Notes: generated by a model from the sequence alone, not told the origin. A DNA stretch of 19,940 bases from CAXXIC01 sp964534355 (GCA_964534355.1 CAZHNZ010000078.1:1-19940), one strand, 5' to 3'. Counted from the stretch's first letter, positions 1-7,850 are shown. Made by a program: numbers and translations.

Positions 1-355
1 CGCCTGTTTCATCATCATATCGGGTACACTCTATCACAAAATCGCAGTCGCTCAGGTCAGAATATTCTGTTGAACCAACAATCCTGTTCAGTACGCTCTT
101 TTTTTCAGAAGCTGTTAAACCCCAGTTTTCAATCTTATTGTCAAGATTTTTACTGATTTTTTCAAAAGCATTATCGATTTTGTCTTGCGATAGTTCGATA
201 AATACAACATCCAGACCTGCAGAAGCTGTGATGCCCACAATGTTTTGTCCCTCTTTGCCGCAACCAACTACGCCAATTTTTGAAAACATTTTTCTCTTGC
301 GGTCTTTCTGACTGAGTCCAAAGTTCTCAATTTGTTCTACAATTTTTTCTGCCAT
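1..355 (-). CDS. 3-hydroxyacyl-CoA dehydrogenase, NAD-binding part (partial, cut by window edge)
   Basis: I translated this frame by hand from the ATG at 353-355. It stays open for 118 codons to the window edge, so only the N-terminal part is present. After a roughly 22-residue leader (MAEKIVEQIENFGLSQ...) there is a Rossmann fold with the dinucleotide motif GVVGCGKEGQNI, a second strand ending in an acidic residue (VVFIELSQDKID), and the helix-strand pattern ending DCDFVIECT. This is the layout of 3-hydroxybutyryl-CoA/3-hydroxyacyl-CoA dehydrogenases, which oxidise or reduce the 3-hydroxyl of short acyl-CoAs with NAD(H). The catalytic His-Glu pair and the C-terminal dimer domain would lie outside the window. 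It starts 14 bases after the pta stop, so it is probably cotranscribed with pta. The leader before the Rossmann fold is longer than usual; the internal Met at about residue 23 is an alternative start. Family is fairly sure; substrate is not known. Confidence 0.8.
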   Translation of the reverse strand, partial: MAEKIVEQIENFGLSQKDRKRKMFSKIGVVGCGKEGQNIVGITASAGLDVVFIELSQDKIDNAFEKISKNLDNKIENWGLTASEKKSVLNRIVGSTEYSDLSDCDFVIECTRYDDETG

Positions 356-369
356 ATAATTTTCTTGAT

Positions 370-1386
370 TTATTGTTTGTCTTTTTTTATACCAATAGCC
401 TGATTGGCTGTGATTGCCACCAGATAATAAATGTCTTCAACAGAACAACCACGGGATAAATCGTTGATAGGTGCTGCGATTCCCTGAAGAATTGGTCCAA
501 CAGCTTCAGCACAGGCTAATCTTTGAACAAGTTTGTATGCAATATTTCCTACTTCGAGAGTGGGGAATACCAATACATTGGCTTTGCCTGCTATTTCACT
601 TCCCGGAGCTTTGCTTTGTCCGATAGCCTCTACTATTGCTGCATCTGCCTGCAATTCACCATCTATAAGTAATGTAGGGTCAAGTTCTTTGGCCAGTTTG
701 GTTGCTTCTACCACTTTGTCTACCATCTCATGCTTAGCACTTCCTTTCGAAGAGAAGCTCAACATCGCAATTTTGGGCTCAAATCCGGCAATAGCTCTGG
801 TTGTATGTCCGGTTGCAACGGCAATTTGAGCCAGTTCGGCAGCTGTAGGGTTGGGGTGTACTGCGCAATCTGCAAACACCAATAGACCATTTTCGCCCCA
901 TTTTTTATCTTCTAAGAACATCAGAAAAGCACCGGAAACCACACTTATTCCAGGAAGAGTCTTAATAATCTGAAAAGCCGGACGAAGCACATTACCGGTT
1001 GTATTCAATGCACCGGCTACTTCGCCGTCAGCATCGCCGCTTTTTATCATCAGACAGGCCAGAAAGAGAGGATCCTCTGTTAGTTTCGATGCTTGTTCCG
1101 GAGTCATGCCTTTGCTTTTGCGCAGGGTGTACAACAAATCAGAGTATGCTGCCTTTTTTTCGTGAGTCAATGGATCTACCAATTTGGCTTTCACTATATT
1201 CACCAGACTGTTTTCCTCAGCTAACCGGTTTATTTCATCCGGATTACCTATCAGAATCACATCTACAATCTCTTCCGCCAACAGTTGGTCTGCTGCTTTT
1301 AAAGTGCGGATTTCTGTTCCTTCAGGCAGAACAATGCGCTGCTTGTCAGCTTTTGCGCGGGCAATGATTTGTTGCATTAAACTCAT
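370..1386 (-). CDS. pta: phosphate acetyltransferase
   Basis: This 338-residue protein has the length of the single-domain phosphotransacetylases, without the extra N-terminal domains of the long enterobacterial form. It interconverts acetyl-CoA plus phosphate with acetyl phosphate plus CoA in the cytosol, as the first step of acetate formation or the last of acetate use. Recognisable blocks are the N-terminal RIVLPEGTEIRTLKAADQL, the middle GDADGEVAGALNTTGNVLRPA, and the strongly conserved VFADCAVHPNPTAAELAQIA, followed by IAMLSFSSKGSA and the C-terminal PINDLSRGCSVEDI. The usual partner ackA is not next to it here; the downstream gene is a 3-hydroxyacyl-CoA dehydrogenase. The start ATG fits the family N-terminus. 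A minus-strand -7 box (1469-1476) lies about 85 bases upstream. A specificity for butyryl-CoA cannot be excluded by eye, but the motifs fit Pta better. Confidence 0.95.
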   Translation of the reverse strand: MSLMQQIIARAKADKQRIVLPEGTEIRTLKAADQLLAEEIVDVILIGNPDEINRLAEENSLVNIVKAKLVDPLTHEKKAAYSDLLYTLRKSKGMTPEQASKLTEDPLFLACLMIKSGDADGEVAGALNTTGNVLRPAFQIIKTLPGISVVSGAFLMFLEDKKWGENGLLVFADCAVHPNPTAAELAQIAVATGHTTRAIAGFEPKIAMLSFSSKGSAKHEMVDKVVEATKLAKELDPTLLIDGELQADAAIVEAIGQSKAPGSEIAGKANVLVFPTLEVGNIAYKLVQRLACAEAVGPILQGIAAPINDLSRGCSVEDIYYLVAITANQAIGIKKDKQ

Positions 1387-1468
1387 AACTCTTATTATTT
1401 TATACAGGTTTTAGTATAATATTGATACGGTCAGTCTGGTTTTATTTGATTCAGGTTTAATTTCGATG

Positions 1469-1476
1469 CAAAAGTA
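1469..1476 (-). promoter_or_regulatory. candidate -7 promoter element for pta
   Basis: Read on the minus strand the bases are TACTTTTG, an exact match to the Bacteroidota -7 consensus TAnnTTTG. The nearest TTTG upstream on that strand (1501-1504) is 24 bases away, longer than the usual 19-21, so the -33 half is weak. The position gives a leader of roughly 75-80 bases before the pta ATG. Confidence 0.45.
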
Positions 1477-1478
1477 GT

Positions 1479-1486
1479 TAATTTTG
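1479..1486 (+). promoter_or_regulatory. candidate plus-strand -7 element facing away from pta
   Basis: TAATTTTG matches TAnnTTTG exactly. It sits two bases from the oppositely directed -7 box of pta, so the two form a back-to-back pair flanked by GCAAAA and TTTTGC. There is no well-spaced TTTG upstream; the closest, at 1445-1448, is 30 bases away. It could be a second, weaker promoter for the dehydrogenase-PAP2 pair or simply AT-rich coincidence. Confidence 0.25.
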
Positions 1487-1557
1487 CAATATAGAGATAG
1501 CAAAATGCGTTTTTTTTTGTGTTAAAAGTGAAACGTTTGCCGAATCGCTTCTATCCA

Positions 1558-1589
1558 TTTGTTTTGTTCTGATATTTATACTTAATTTG
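1558..1589 (+). promoter_or_regulatory. promoter of the SDR-PAP2 pair
   Basis: TTTG at 1558-1561 is followed after 20 bases by TTAATTTG at 1582-1589, which has one mismatch to the Bacteroidota -7 box TAnnTTTG. Transcription would begin near 1595 and give a leader of about 35 bases before the ATG at 1629. It overlaps the upstream TTG at 1587, which argues against translation starting there. Confidence 0.5.
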
Positions 1590-1628
1590 CGCCTTTTTTT
1601 AACGGATTTATACCCTCATATTAATTGT

Positions 1629-2645
1629 ATGATACCTCAGAAAAAAATTCTGATAACTGGTGCGAATGGGTTTATTGGTAGTTTTATAGTTGAACAGTCT
1701 CTCTCTTGTGGATACGAGGTTTGGGCAGCTGTTCGTAAAAATGCCAATCTTGAGAATATTCCCGATAAGAGAATTCGAACAATAGAATTACCGTATCACG
1801 ATTTGGGAAAAATGCAGATTGAAATTTCCCGCTGTAAAAGTGAGTTTGGTGGTTGGGATTATGTGGTTCACAACCTGGGTGCAACCAAAGTGATGGATAA
1901 TTCTGATTTTGAAAAGATAAACCTGAATTATACCCGTAATCTGGTAGATGCGTTAATTGCATGCAATGCCAAACCTGAGAAGTTCGTATTTATGAGTAGC
2001 CTCAGTGTTTGTGGTCCGTTCAGTGAACTTGATAGTTCTCCTATTTCTGACGATTTTGTTCCCAATCCGAATACCGCTTACGGAAAAAGCAAACTCATGG
2101 CCGAGAATTACCTAAAGTCATTGGTTGGATTTCCTTACATTATTCTTCGTCCGACCGGAGTATATGGCCCCCGCGATAAAGATTATTTACTGATGATAAA
2201 AACAATTCAGTCCGGTATTGATCCTGCTGTGGGTTTTCGTCCACAGTATCTGACATTTATTTTTGTCAAAGATTTGGCAAGGGCGGTTTTGCTTGCTGCT
2301 GAGAGTAAAAGCTGCGGTGAAACCTACTCTTTGTCGGATGGAAAACTTTATCTGGCTGCTGATTTTAGACAAATTGTGCAAAAAACGATGGGTATTAGGA
2401 GGGTCTTTTCATTCAAATTACCACTTGTATTCGTAAAAGTTGTATCTTTGTTGGCTCAATTTTGGGGTAGAATTACCAACAAACCGGCTACTCTGAATGG
2501 GGACAAGTACAAAATAATGAAACAACGAAACTGGAATTGCTCAATTGTAAAAGCTGAGCGAGAGTTAGGCTATCAACCTCAATATGATTTGGCGCGAGGG
2601 CTTGAAGAGAGTATTCGTTGGTATAAACAACAAAACTATTTGTGA
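1629..2645 (+). CDS. extended short-chain dehydrogenase (NAD-dependent epimerase/dehydratase family)
   Basis: The 338-residue product is an extended SDR. The nucleotide-binding motif TGANGFIG is at residues 10-17 and the catalytic Tyr-x3-Lys is Y151-GKS-K155 (in NTAYGKSKLMAEN), preceded by the active-site serine region FVFMSSLSVCGP and followed by the family motif ILRPTGVYGPRD. The frame is open back to a TTG at 1587, but that codon lies inside the -7 promoter box, so the ATG at 1629, which puts the Rossmann fold right at the N-terminus, is chosen. The next gene overlaps its stop by 4 bases, implying translational coupling to a membrane lipid-type PAP2 enzyme. Sugar-nucleotide epimerase is the generic label, but the partner suggests a lipid substrate; extended SDRs are known to act as ketosphinganine or ceramide-related reductases in sphingolipid-making bacteria. 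That assignment is inference. Confidence 0.85.
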   Translation: MIPQKKILITGANGFIGSFIVEQSLSCGYEVWAAVRKNANLENIPDKRIRTIELPYHDLGKMQIEISRCKSEFGGWDYVVHNLGATKVMDNSDFEKINLNYTRNLVDALIACNAKPEKFVFMSSLSVCGPFSELDSSPISDDFVPNPNTAYGKSKLMAENYLKSLVGFPYIILRPTGVYGPRDKDYLLMIKTIQSGIDPAVGFRPQYLTFIFVKDLARAVLLAAESKSCGETYSLSDGKLYLAADFRQIVQKTMGIRRVFSFKLPLVFVKVVSLLAQFWGRITNKPATLNGDKYKIMKQRNWNCSIVKAERELGYQPQYDLARGLEESIRWYKQQNYL

Positions 2646-3667
2646 AAAACATGATGAATACCGGGTCTATTCGATTTTTTGCTGTTGAGAAAATTACATT
2701 TATCTATATCCTGATTACTACACTGTTTCTGGTTGCGATGCCTGATGTTTATTTGACTTCGGGATTGATTAGTTTCAGGTTGATCATTGTCGGGGTTATC
2801 ATTTCATTTGCATGGTTCAATGCCCATTACAATTGGTGGGGCGTCCGACTGATGCGTTATGCCTTTGTCGGGGCCATGTTGTCTTACTGGTATCCGGATA
2901 CCTATGATATGAATAGAATGCTTCCCAATCAGGATTATTTGTTAGCCGGGTGGGAGCAGAGCCTGTTTGGATGTCAGCCTGCACTTGAGTTTGCCCGCTT
3001 GGTGCCACAGCAATGGTTTAGCGAGATTCTGCACATGGGTTATTTTTCGTATTATCCTATTATTATTTGTACTAGTCTCTATTTTTTCTTTCTAGAGAAG
3101 AAAAAGTTTGAACATTTTTTCTTCGTCGTAATATGCAGTTTTTTTCTTTACTACCTTATATATATAGCATTTCCGGTTGCCGGGCCTCAATATTACTTCC
3201 CTGCTATAGGTAAAGAGAATTTACTACAGGCTATTTTCCCGCCGGTAGGTACTTATTTTCATCAAAATAACTCTCTTTTGATAGATGGTGATCATTTTGG
3301 ATTTTTCTATCAGCTTGTAGAGAATACCCAACAGGTTGGAGAAAGACCGACAGCTGCTTTCCCAAGTTCACACGTTGGTATTTCTACCCTGATTGTTATT
3401 TTGATCCTTCATTACCGTCAGTTTCGAATCTTTTTCGCACTTTTGCCCTTTTATCTGGCATTGGTAATGGCTACAGTATATATTCAGGCGCATTATCTGA
3501 TAGATGTGTTGGCAGGCCTTGTATCATCGTATCTTTTTTATCGTCTGTCAAATCGTATTTACGAACTTTTTACCCGTAAATATTATGGTTTGTCGGAGCT
3601 TAAAACCATATTTATGAGCGAGGCAATGCGGCTCAAATTATTAGAAAAACGAACGGAATTGTATTGA
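2642..3667 (+). CDS. PAP2-superfamily membrane enzyme, Aur1/Ipt1-like
   Basis: This is a polytopic membrane protein of 341 residues with about six hydrophobic segments, the first near residues 17-33. The PAP2 signature is complete: R235-P236 (GERPTAAFPSSH), PSSH with H244, and the final motif H284-YLI-D288. In PAP2 enzymes the second histidine-aspartate pair and H244 act in phosphoryl transfer. The arrangement, with a soluble-looking loop (DYLLAGWEQSLFGCQPA) before the central helices and a VAGPQYYFP segment, resembles the Aur1/Ipt1 group (PAP2_3), whose members move phosphoinositol or similar head groups onto ceramide. A simple lipid phosphatase is the main alternative. The start used is a GTG that overlaps the upstream stop (GTGA); ATGs at 2651 and 2654 are possible. 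It ends 174 bases before secDF, and I see no convincing terminator in that gap. Confidence 0.85.
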   Translation: MKNMMNTGSIRFFAVEKITFIYILITTLFLVAMPDVYLTSGLISFRLIIVGVIISFAWFNAHYNWWGVRLMRYAFVGAMLSYWYPDTYDMNRMLPNQDYLLAGWEQSLFGCQPALEFARLVPQQWFSEILHMGYFSYYPIIICTSLYFFFLEKKKFEHFFFVVICSFFLYYLIYIAFPVAGPQYYFPAIGKENLLQAIFPPVGTYFHQNNSLLIDGDHFGFFYQLVENTQQVGERPTAAFPSSHVGISTLIVILILHYRQFRIFFALLPFYLALVMATVYIQAHYLIDVLAGLVSSYLFYRLSNRIYELFTRKYYGLSELKTIFMSEAMRLKLLEKRTELY

Positions 3668-3779
3668 GTTCTATTCGAATATATGCTAATTCTAATAAAT
3701 GAACACCCATAATAGGGTCTGAAACATCAAGTTCTTTATAAATTAGAGTTTTTTTTATAGTGAATAAAGAAAAAACCTC

Positions 3780-3787
3780 TATATTTG
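3780..3787 (+). promoter_or_regulatory. -7 element of the secDF promoter
   Basis: TATATTTG matches TAnnTTTG exactly. No good TTTG lies 19-21 bases upstream, where the sequence is a T-run followed by ATAG. The leader before the ATG at 3842 would be about 50 bases, A-rich, with no Shine-Dalgarno. The longest reading frame of secDF begins with a TTG at 3785, inside this box. Confidence 0.55.
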
Positions 3788-3841
3788 CAAGCTAATTTAA
3801 CAATCAAAATTATAAACCAATCAATAAAAAGTGATTATCAA

Positions 3842-6800
3842 ATGTTAAACAAAGGATTCGTAAAATTAATTTCGGTATTGCTTACCTTAGTTTGTTTGTT
3901 TTACATCTCCTTCTCGGTGGTTACCAATTACTATGTCGGTAAGGCAGAAGAATACGGTGCCGGAGATCAGGTGAAAACAAGCATGTATCTCGACTCTCTC
4001 GCCAATAAAAAGGTGTGGTTGGGGTACTATACCCTGAAAGAATGCCGTGAGATGGAGATTAACCTGGGCCTTGACCTGAAAGGCGGGATGAGTGTTATTT
4101 TAGAGCTGAATGTAGCTGATGTATTGAGATCTTTCTCTGGCTATAGTCAGGATGAGAACTTCAACAAGGCGCTGGCAGCTGCTAATGCACGTCAGATGAA
4201 GGAGCAAGGTAACTACATCGACTTTTTTGCTCAGGAGTACAAAAAATTAGATCCTAATGCGCGGTTAGCCGGTCTGTTTAGTTTCGAGTTTAAAGATAAA
4301 ATCAGCTCAAATAGTACTGATGCGGAAGTTATCGCAGTTTTAAAGAAAGAATTAGATGGAGCTATTAGTAACTCTTTCAATGTTTTACGTACTCGTATCG
4401 ACCGCTTTGGTGTGGTTGCGCCTAACATCCAGCGTATGGAGCAGGATGGTCGTATTTCAGTGGAATTACCCGGTGTAAAAGATACAGAGCGTGTACGCAA
4501 ACTGTTGCAGGGAAATGCCAATCTGGAGTTTTGGACAACCTACAATTTCGAAGAGGTCTATCAGAATCTGGTGGCTGCCAACAATGCTATTCGTGATTTG
4601 AAAAAATCGGGTGTTTCTGTTGAAAAGGTGGATACTTCATCTGTATCCGCAGATACAACTGCCGTTGCAACTGCATCTACCGACTCTGCAATTCAAGCAT
4701 CTAAAGGAAAAGATAGTTTGGTGGCAAAAATTAAAGGAAAATCAAAAGTAGATAAAGCTGCGGGGCAAAGCCGTGAGGAACTTCTCAAAGAATATCCTTT
4801 ACTTGGTTTGCTGAGCATGGATCAACGTAATGCAAAATCTCCAATTATCGGTATTGCCAGCTACAGAGATACGGCTAAAATTAACCGTTATCTGTTGTCA
4901 AAAGCAGCACGTGATGTTATGCCACGTTCATTGCAGTTCCGCTGGACCGTAAAAGCTATTGATGAAGAAGAGCAATATTATCAATTGGTGGCCATTAAAG
5001 TAGAAAACCGCAATGGTAAAGCTCCTTTGACCGGTGATGTGGTAACTGATGCCCGCGATGATTTCGAGCAAAACTCGTCGAATGCCAGTGTAAGTATGAC
5101 AATGAATGCCGAAGGTGCAAAAGATTGGGCGCGTTTGACTAAAGAGAATATCGGCAAAAGTATTGCAATCGTTCTCGATAATTATGTATATTCATTCCCT
5201 CGTGTTAATGATGAAATTACCGGTGGTCGTTCTTCTATTACCGGTGATTTTTCGCCTGAAGAAGCAAAGGATTTAGCGAATGTGCTTAAATCAGGTAAAA
5301 TGGCTGCTTCTGTACACATTGTACAGGAAGAAGTGGTCGGACCATCTTTGGGACAGGAAGCTATTCAGGATGGTATTATCTCTTGTGTGATCGCATTGGT
5401 TATGCTTATGATTTACATGATGGCTGTTTATGGAGTAATTCCCGGTTTAATTGCTAACCTGGCTCTGATTGTAAATATCTTCTTCACTATGGGTATTCTT
5501 GCATCGTTCCAATCCGTACTTACATTATCAGGTATTGCCGGTATGGTTCTCTCATTGGGTATCGCGGTAGATGCTAATGTATTGATTTACGAACGTATTA
5601 AAGAAGAATTGAGAGCCGGAAAATCATTGCGCAAAGCAATAGAAGAGGGTTATCAAAATGCTTTTTCCGCTATCTTCGATTCTAACTTAACATCAATTAT
5701 CACCGGTGTGATTCTGTTCTATTTCGGAACTGGTCCAATCAAAGGGTTTGCTACGACTACCATTATCGGTATTGTTTGCTCTTTCTTTACCGCTGTATTT
5801 ATGACGCGCATCATGTACGAGGCTGCTATGGCGAAGGGTTATTTCCAAAACCTGACCTTTACCACCAATATGATGAAGAATGTATTGGTTGCTCCAAAGA
5901 TCGACTGGATCGGAATGCGCAAAAAAGGATATATTTTCTCAAGCATTGTTATTGCTATCATTTTGGTTTCATTTGCAACGCTTGGTTTGAAAGAGGGTAT
6001 TGATTTTACCGGTGGTCGCAACTATATCATCCGTTTTGATCAGCCTGTTAATACACAAAAAGCTACTGAAAGCCTGAAGCCTTTCTTTGGAGAAGATGCT
6101 ATTAGTGTTATTACTATTGGTAATAGCAAACAGGTGCGTGTGACAACCAACTACCGAATTGCAGAAAATGATCCTCAGATTGATGATGAAATTGCTCAAA
6201 AAATGTTTGATGGTTTCAAAGCTGATTTGCCGGAAGGAACATCTCTTTCTGAGTTTACCTCAGAAAATATTGTAAGTTCTATGAAGGTAGGTCCCGCAAT
6301 CGCGAGTGATATTACCCGTGGAGCAATCTGGGCTGTTTTCTTTGCTGTAATTGCAATGGGTATATATATCTTGTTAAGATTCCGCGACTGGGCGTTCAGT
6401 GTGGGTACAGTTGCTTCATTGGTTCACGATACGTTAGTTATAATTGGTACATACTCGTTGTTCTACAAGTTTATGCCTTTCTCTATGGATATCGATCAGT
6501 CGTTCATTGCTGCAGTACTTACGGTTATCGGTTATTCGGTAAATGATACTGTGGTTATTTTTGACCGTATTCGTGAGATTATGCATAACTATCCGAAACG
6601 TGATCTTAAACGTTTAATGAATGATGCTCTTAATACTACCTTGTCTCGTACATATAGTACTGCGCTTTGTACAGCGATCGTTTTGCTTTGTATCTTTATA
6701 TTAGGAGGAGATACTATCCGAAGCTTTACTTTTGCCATGTTGGTTGGGGTTGTTTTGGGTACATATTCAACACTGTTCATTGCCGTTCCTGTTGCATACG

Positions 6801-6850
6801 AAATGATGAAACGTAAACATAAAAAGCAAGAAGAAGTAATTGGAGTTTAA
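3842..6850 (+). CDS. secDF: fused protein translocase subunit SecDF
   Basis: This protein of 1002 residues joins SecD and SecF in one chain, as usual in Bacteroidota. It sits in the inner membrane and uses the proton gradient to help pull Sec substrates to the periplasmic side. An N-terminal helix (about residues 8-27) is followed by the SecD motif LGLDLKGG (74-81), the periplasmic P1 region, VVGPSLG before the helix bundle, and the transmembrane motif GIAVDANVLIYERIKEEL carrying the functional Asp. The SecF half opens with IDFTGGRNY, then KVGPAIASDITRGA and GYSVNDTVVIFDRIRE. The reading frame extends up to a TTG at 3785, but that lies in the promoter -7 box, so the ATG at 3842, giving a normal N-in helix, is preferred. 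It is monocistronic, with its own promoter and terminator. A Ser/Thr/Ala/Lys-rich stretch encoded at about 4612-4770 interrupts the periplasmic domain. Confidence 0.97.
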   Translation: MLNKGFVKLISVLLTLVCLFYISFSVVTNYYVGKAEEYGAGDQVKTSMYLDSLANKKVWLGYYTLKECREMEINLGLDLKGGMSVILELNVADVLRSFSGYSQDENFNKALAAANARQMKEQGNYIDFFAQEYKKLDPNARLAGLFSFEFKDKISSNSTDAEVIAVLKKELDGAISNSFNVLRTRIDRFGVVAPNIQRMEQDGRISVELPGVKDTERVRKLLQGNANLEFWTTYNFEEVYQNLVAANNAIRDLKKSGVSVEKVDTSSVSADTTAVATASTDSAIQASKGKDSLVAKIKGKSKVDKAAGQSREELLKEYPLLGLLSMDQRNAKSPIIGIASYRDTAKINRYLLSKAARDVMPRSLQFRWTVKAIDEEEQYYQLVAIKVENRNGKAPLTGDVVTDARDDFEQNSSNASVSMTMNAEGAKDWARLTKENIGKSIAIVLDNYVYSFPRVNDEITGGRSSITGDFSPEEAKDLANVLKSGKMAASVHIVQEEVVGPSLGQEAIQDGIISCVIALVMLMIYMMAVYGVIPGLIANLALIVNIFFTMGILASFQSVLTLSGIAGMVLSLGIAVDANVLIYERIKEELRAGKSLRKAIEEGYQNAFSAIFDSNLTSIITGVILFYFGTGPIKGFATTTIIGIVCSFFTAVFMTRIMYEAAMAKGYFQNLTFTTNMMKNVLVAPKIDWIGMRKKGYIFSSIVIAIILVSFATLGLKEGIDFTGGRNYIIRFDQPVNTQKATESLKPFFGEDAISVITIGNSKQVRVTTNYRIAENDPQIDDEIAQKMFDGFKADLPEGTSLSEFTSENIVSSMKVGPAIASDITRGAIWAVFFAVIAMGIYILLRFRDWAFSVGTVASLVHDTLVIIGTYSLFYKFMPFSMDIDQSFIAAVLTVIGYSVNDTVVIFDRIREIMHNYPKRDLKRLMNDALNTTLSRTYSTALCTAIVLLCIFILGGDTIRSFTFAMLVGVVLGTYSTLFIAVPVAYEMMKRKHKKQEEVIGV

Positions 6851-6879
6851 CATTTGCTTCTGTATTTAACTAAAATGCT

Positions 6880-6921
6880 AACCCGGTAGAGCCTAAGCTT
6901 TATCGGGTTTGTTATTTTTTT
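6880..6921 (+). terminator. Rho-independent terminator of secDF
   Basis: AACCCGGTA (6880-6888) pairs with TATCGGGTT (6901-6909), a 9-base stem with one G-T wobble and a 12-base loop. A T-rich run follows at about 6913-6921. It lies 30 bases after the secDF stop. Confidence 0.75.
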
Positions 6922-6941
6922 ACTAATTGTATTCGGTTTAA

Positions 6942-6972
6942 TTTGCAAAAAAAAAAGAAAGCGTTATCTTTG
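6942..6972 (+). promoter_or_regulatory. strong promoter of the polysaccharide export genes
   Basis: TTTG (6942-6945), 19 bases, then TATCTTTG (6965-6972): both Bacteroidota promoter boxes match exactly at the preferred spacing. Transcription would start near 6979, leaving a short A/T-rich leader of about 20 bases before the GTG at 7000. An A/G-rich run fills the spacer. Confidence 0.8.
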
Positions 6973-6999
6973 TGCAAACTATATTTAAATTAAAATCAA

Positions 7000-7812
7000 G
7001 TGAATAGAATCGTATTTTCTCTTATGTTGACTTTGGTTGTAATTACATCCTGTAAGTCTTACAAAAAGATTCCCTACGCTCAAGAAGCCGGCATTGCTGT
7101 TGATCCCGGTCAACATGTACAGCAAAAATATCCGGATGAAGTGATTAAAAATGGTGATTTTTTGATGATTACCGTAAGTACTGTTATCCCTGAAGCAGCG
7201 ATTCCTTTTAATCCACCTCTAGCACCGGATGTCTCCACTATGTCGGGTGCTAATATGGGGCGGATGAGTAGTGGTGGTAGTACCTTACAGCCCTATTTGG
7301 TCGATGTAAACGGTGAAATTAATTTCCCCGTTTTAGGACAGTTAAAGGTGGCTGGTATGACCCGGGGCGATTTGAAAAAAATGCTTGCAAATCTTATTTA
7401 TCCCAAATATACAACAGATTTACCTATGGTCAATGTCCGTTTCCTCGATTATTCGGTATCTATACTGGGTGAAGTCGGAAGACCGGGATTAGTCACGTCC
7501 AACAAAGAGCGACTCTCAATATTTGAAGCCATTGCCTCAGCCGGCGATCTCACTATTTATGGACGTCGGGACAATGTGCTTCTGATTCGCGAAGAAAATG
7601 CCGGTGAACGAAAAACATATCGTATCGATTTAACAAATAAGGATTTGATCAATTCATCCTATTACTTCTTACAGAAGAATGATGTCTTGTACGTTCAGCC
7701 TAATAAAGTTAAATCGAGATCTACATCTATCGGAAGTGCAGAAACATTGACTTTATCTGTTGTTGGTATCCTAATATCGTTTACCTCACTGATTGCAACA
7801 TTAACCCGTTAA
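7000..7812 (+). CDS. polysaccharide biosynthesis/export lipoprotein (Wza/BexD family)
   Basis: The product has 270 residues and begins with a lipoprotein signal, MNRIVFSLMLTLVVITSC, with the lipidated cysteine at residue 18. After that come the export domain (GDFLMITVSTVIPE... YLVDVNGEINFPVLGQLKVAG, typical of Poly_export) and a SLBB-like part (VSILGEVGRPGLV ... LSIFEAIASAGDLTIYGRRDNVLLIRE). A hydrophobic helix near the C-terminus (LTLSVVGILISFTSLIATL) is common in Bacteroidota members. It should form the outer-membrane exit channel for capsule or exopolysaccharide, working with the Wzc-like protein encoded 38 bases downstream. The start is a GTG, because the first ATG (7024) would remove the charged end of the signal peptide. 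It directly follows the strong promoter at 6942-6972. Confidence 0.92.
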   Translation: MNRIVFSLMLTLVVITSCKSYKKIPYAQEAGIAVDPGQHVQQKYPDEVIKNGDFLMITVSTVIPEAAIPFNPPLAPDVSTMSGANMGRMSSGGSTLQPYLVDVNGEINFPVLGQLKVAGMTRGDLKKMLANLIYPKYTTDLPMVNVRFLDYSVSILGEVGRPGLVTSNKERLSIFEAIASAGDLTIYGRRDNVLLIREENAGERKTYRIDLTNKDLINSSYYFLQKNDVLYVQPNKVKSRSTSIGSAETLTLSVVGILISFTSLIATLTR

Positions 7813-7850
7813 TCAAGTATTTTTTTAATTAACACATTAATACCCTGTTC

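Noticed and set aside
999..1367. 122-codon plus-strand frame opposite pta
   Set aside because: It is antisense within the conserved pta coding region, with a composition unlike a real protein (clustered Cys, Pro, Leu).
3705..3718. Small hairpin ACCC-ATAATA-GGGT after the PAP2 gene, as a terminator
   Set aside because: The stem has only four pairs and no T-run follows directly.
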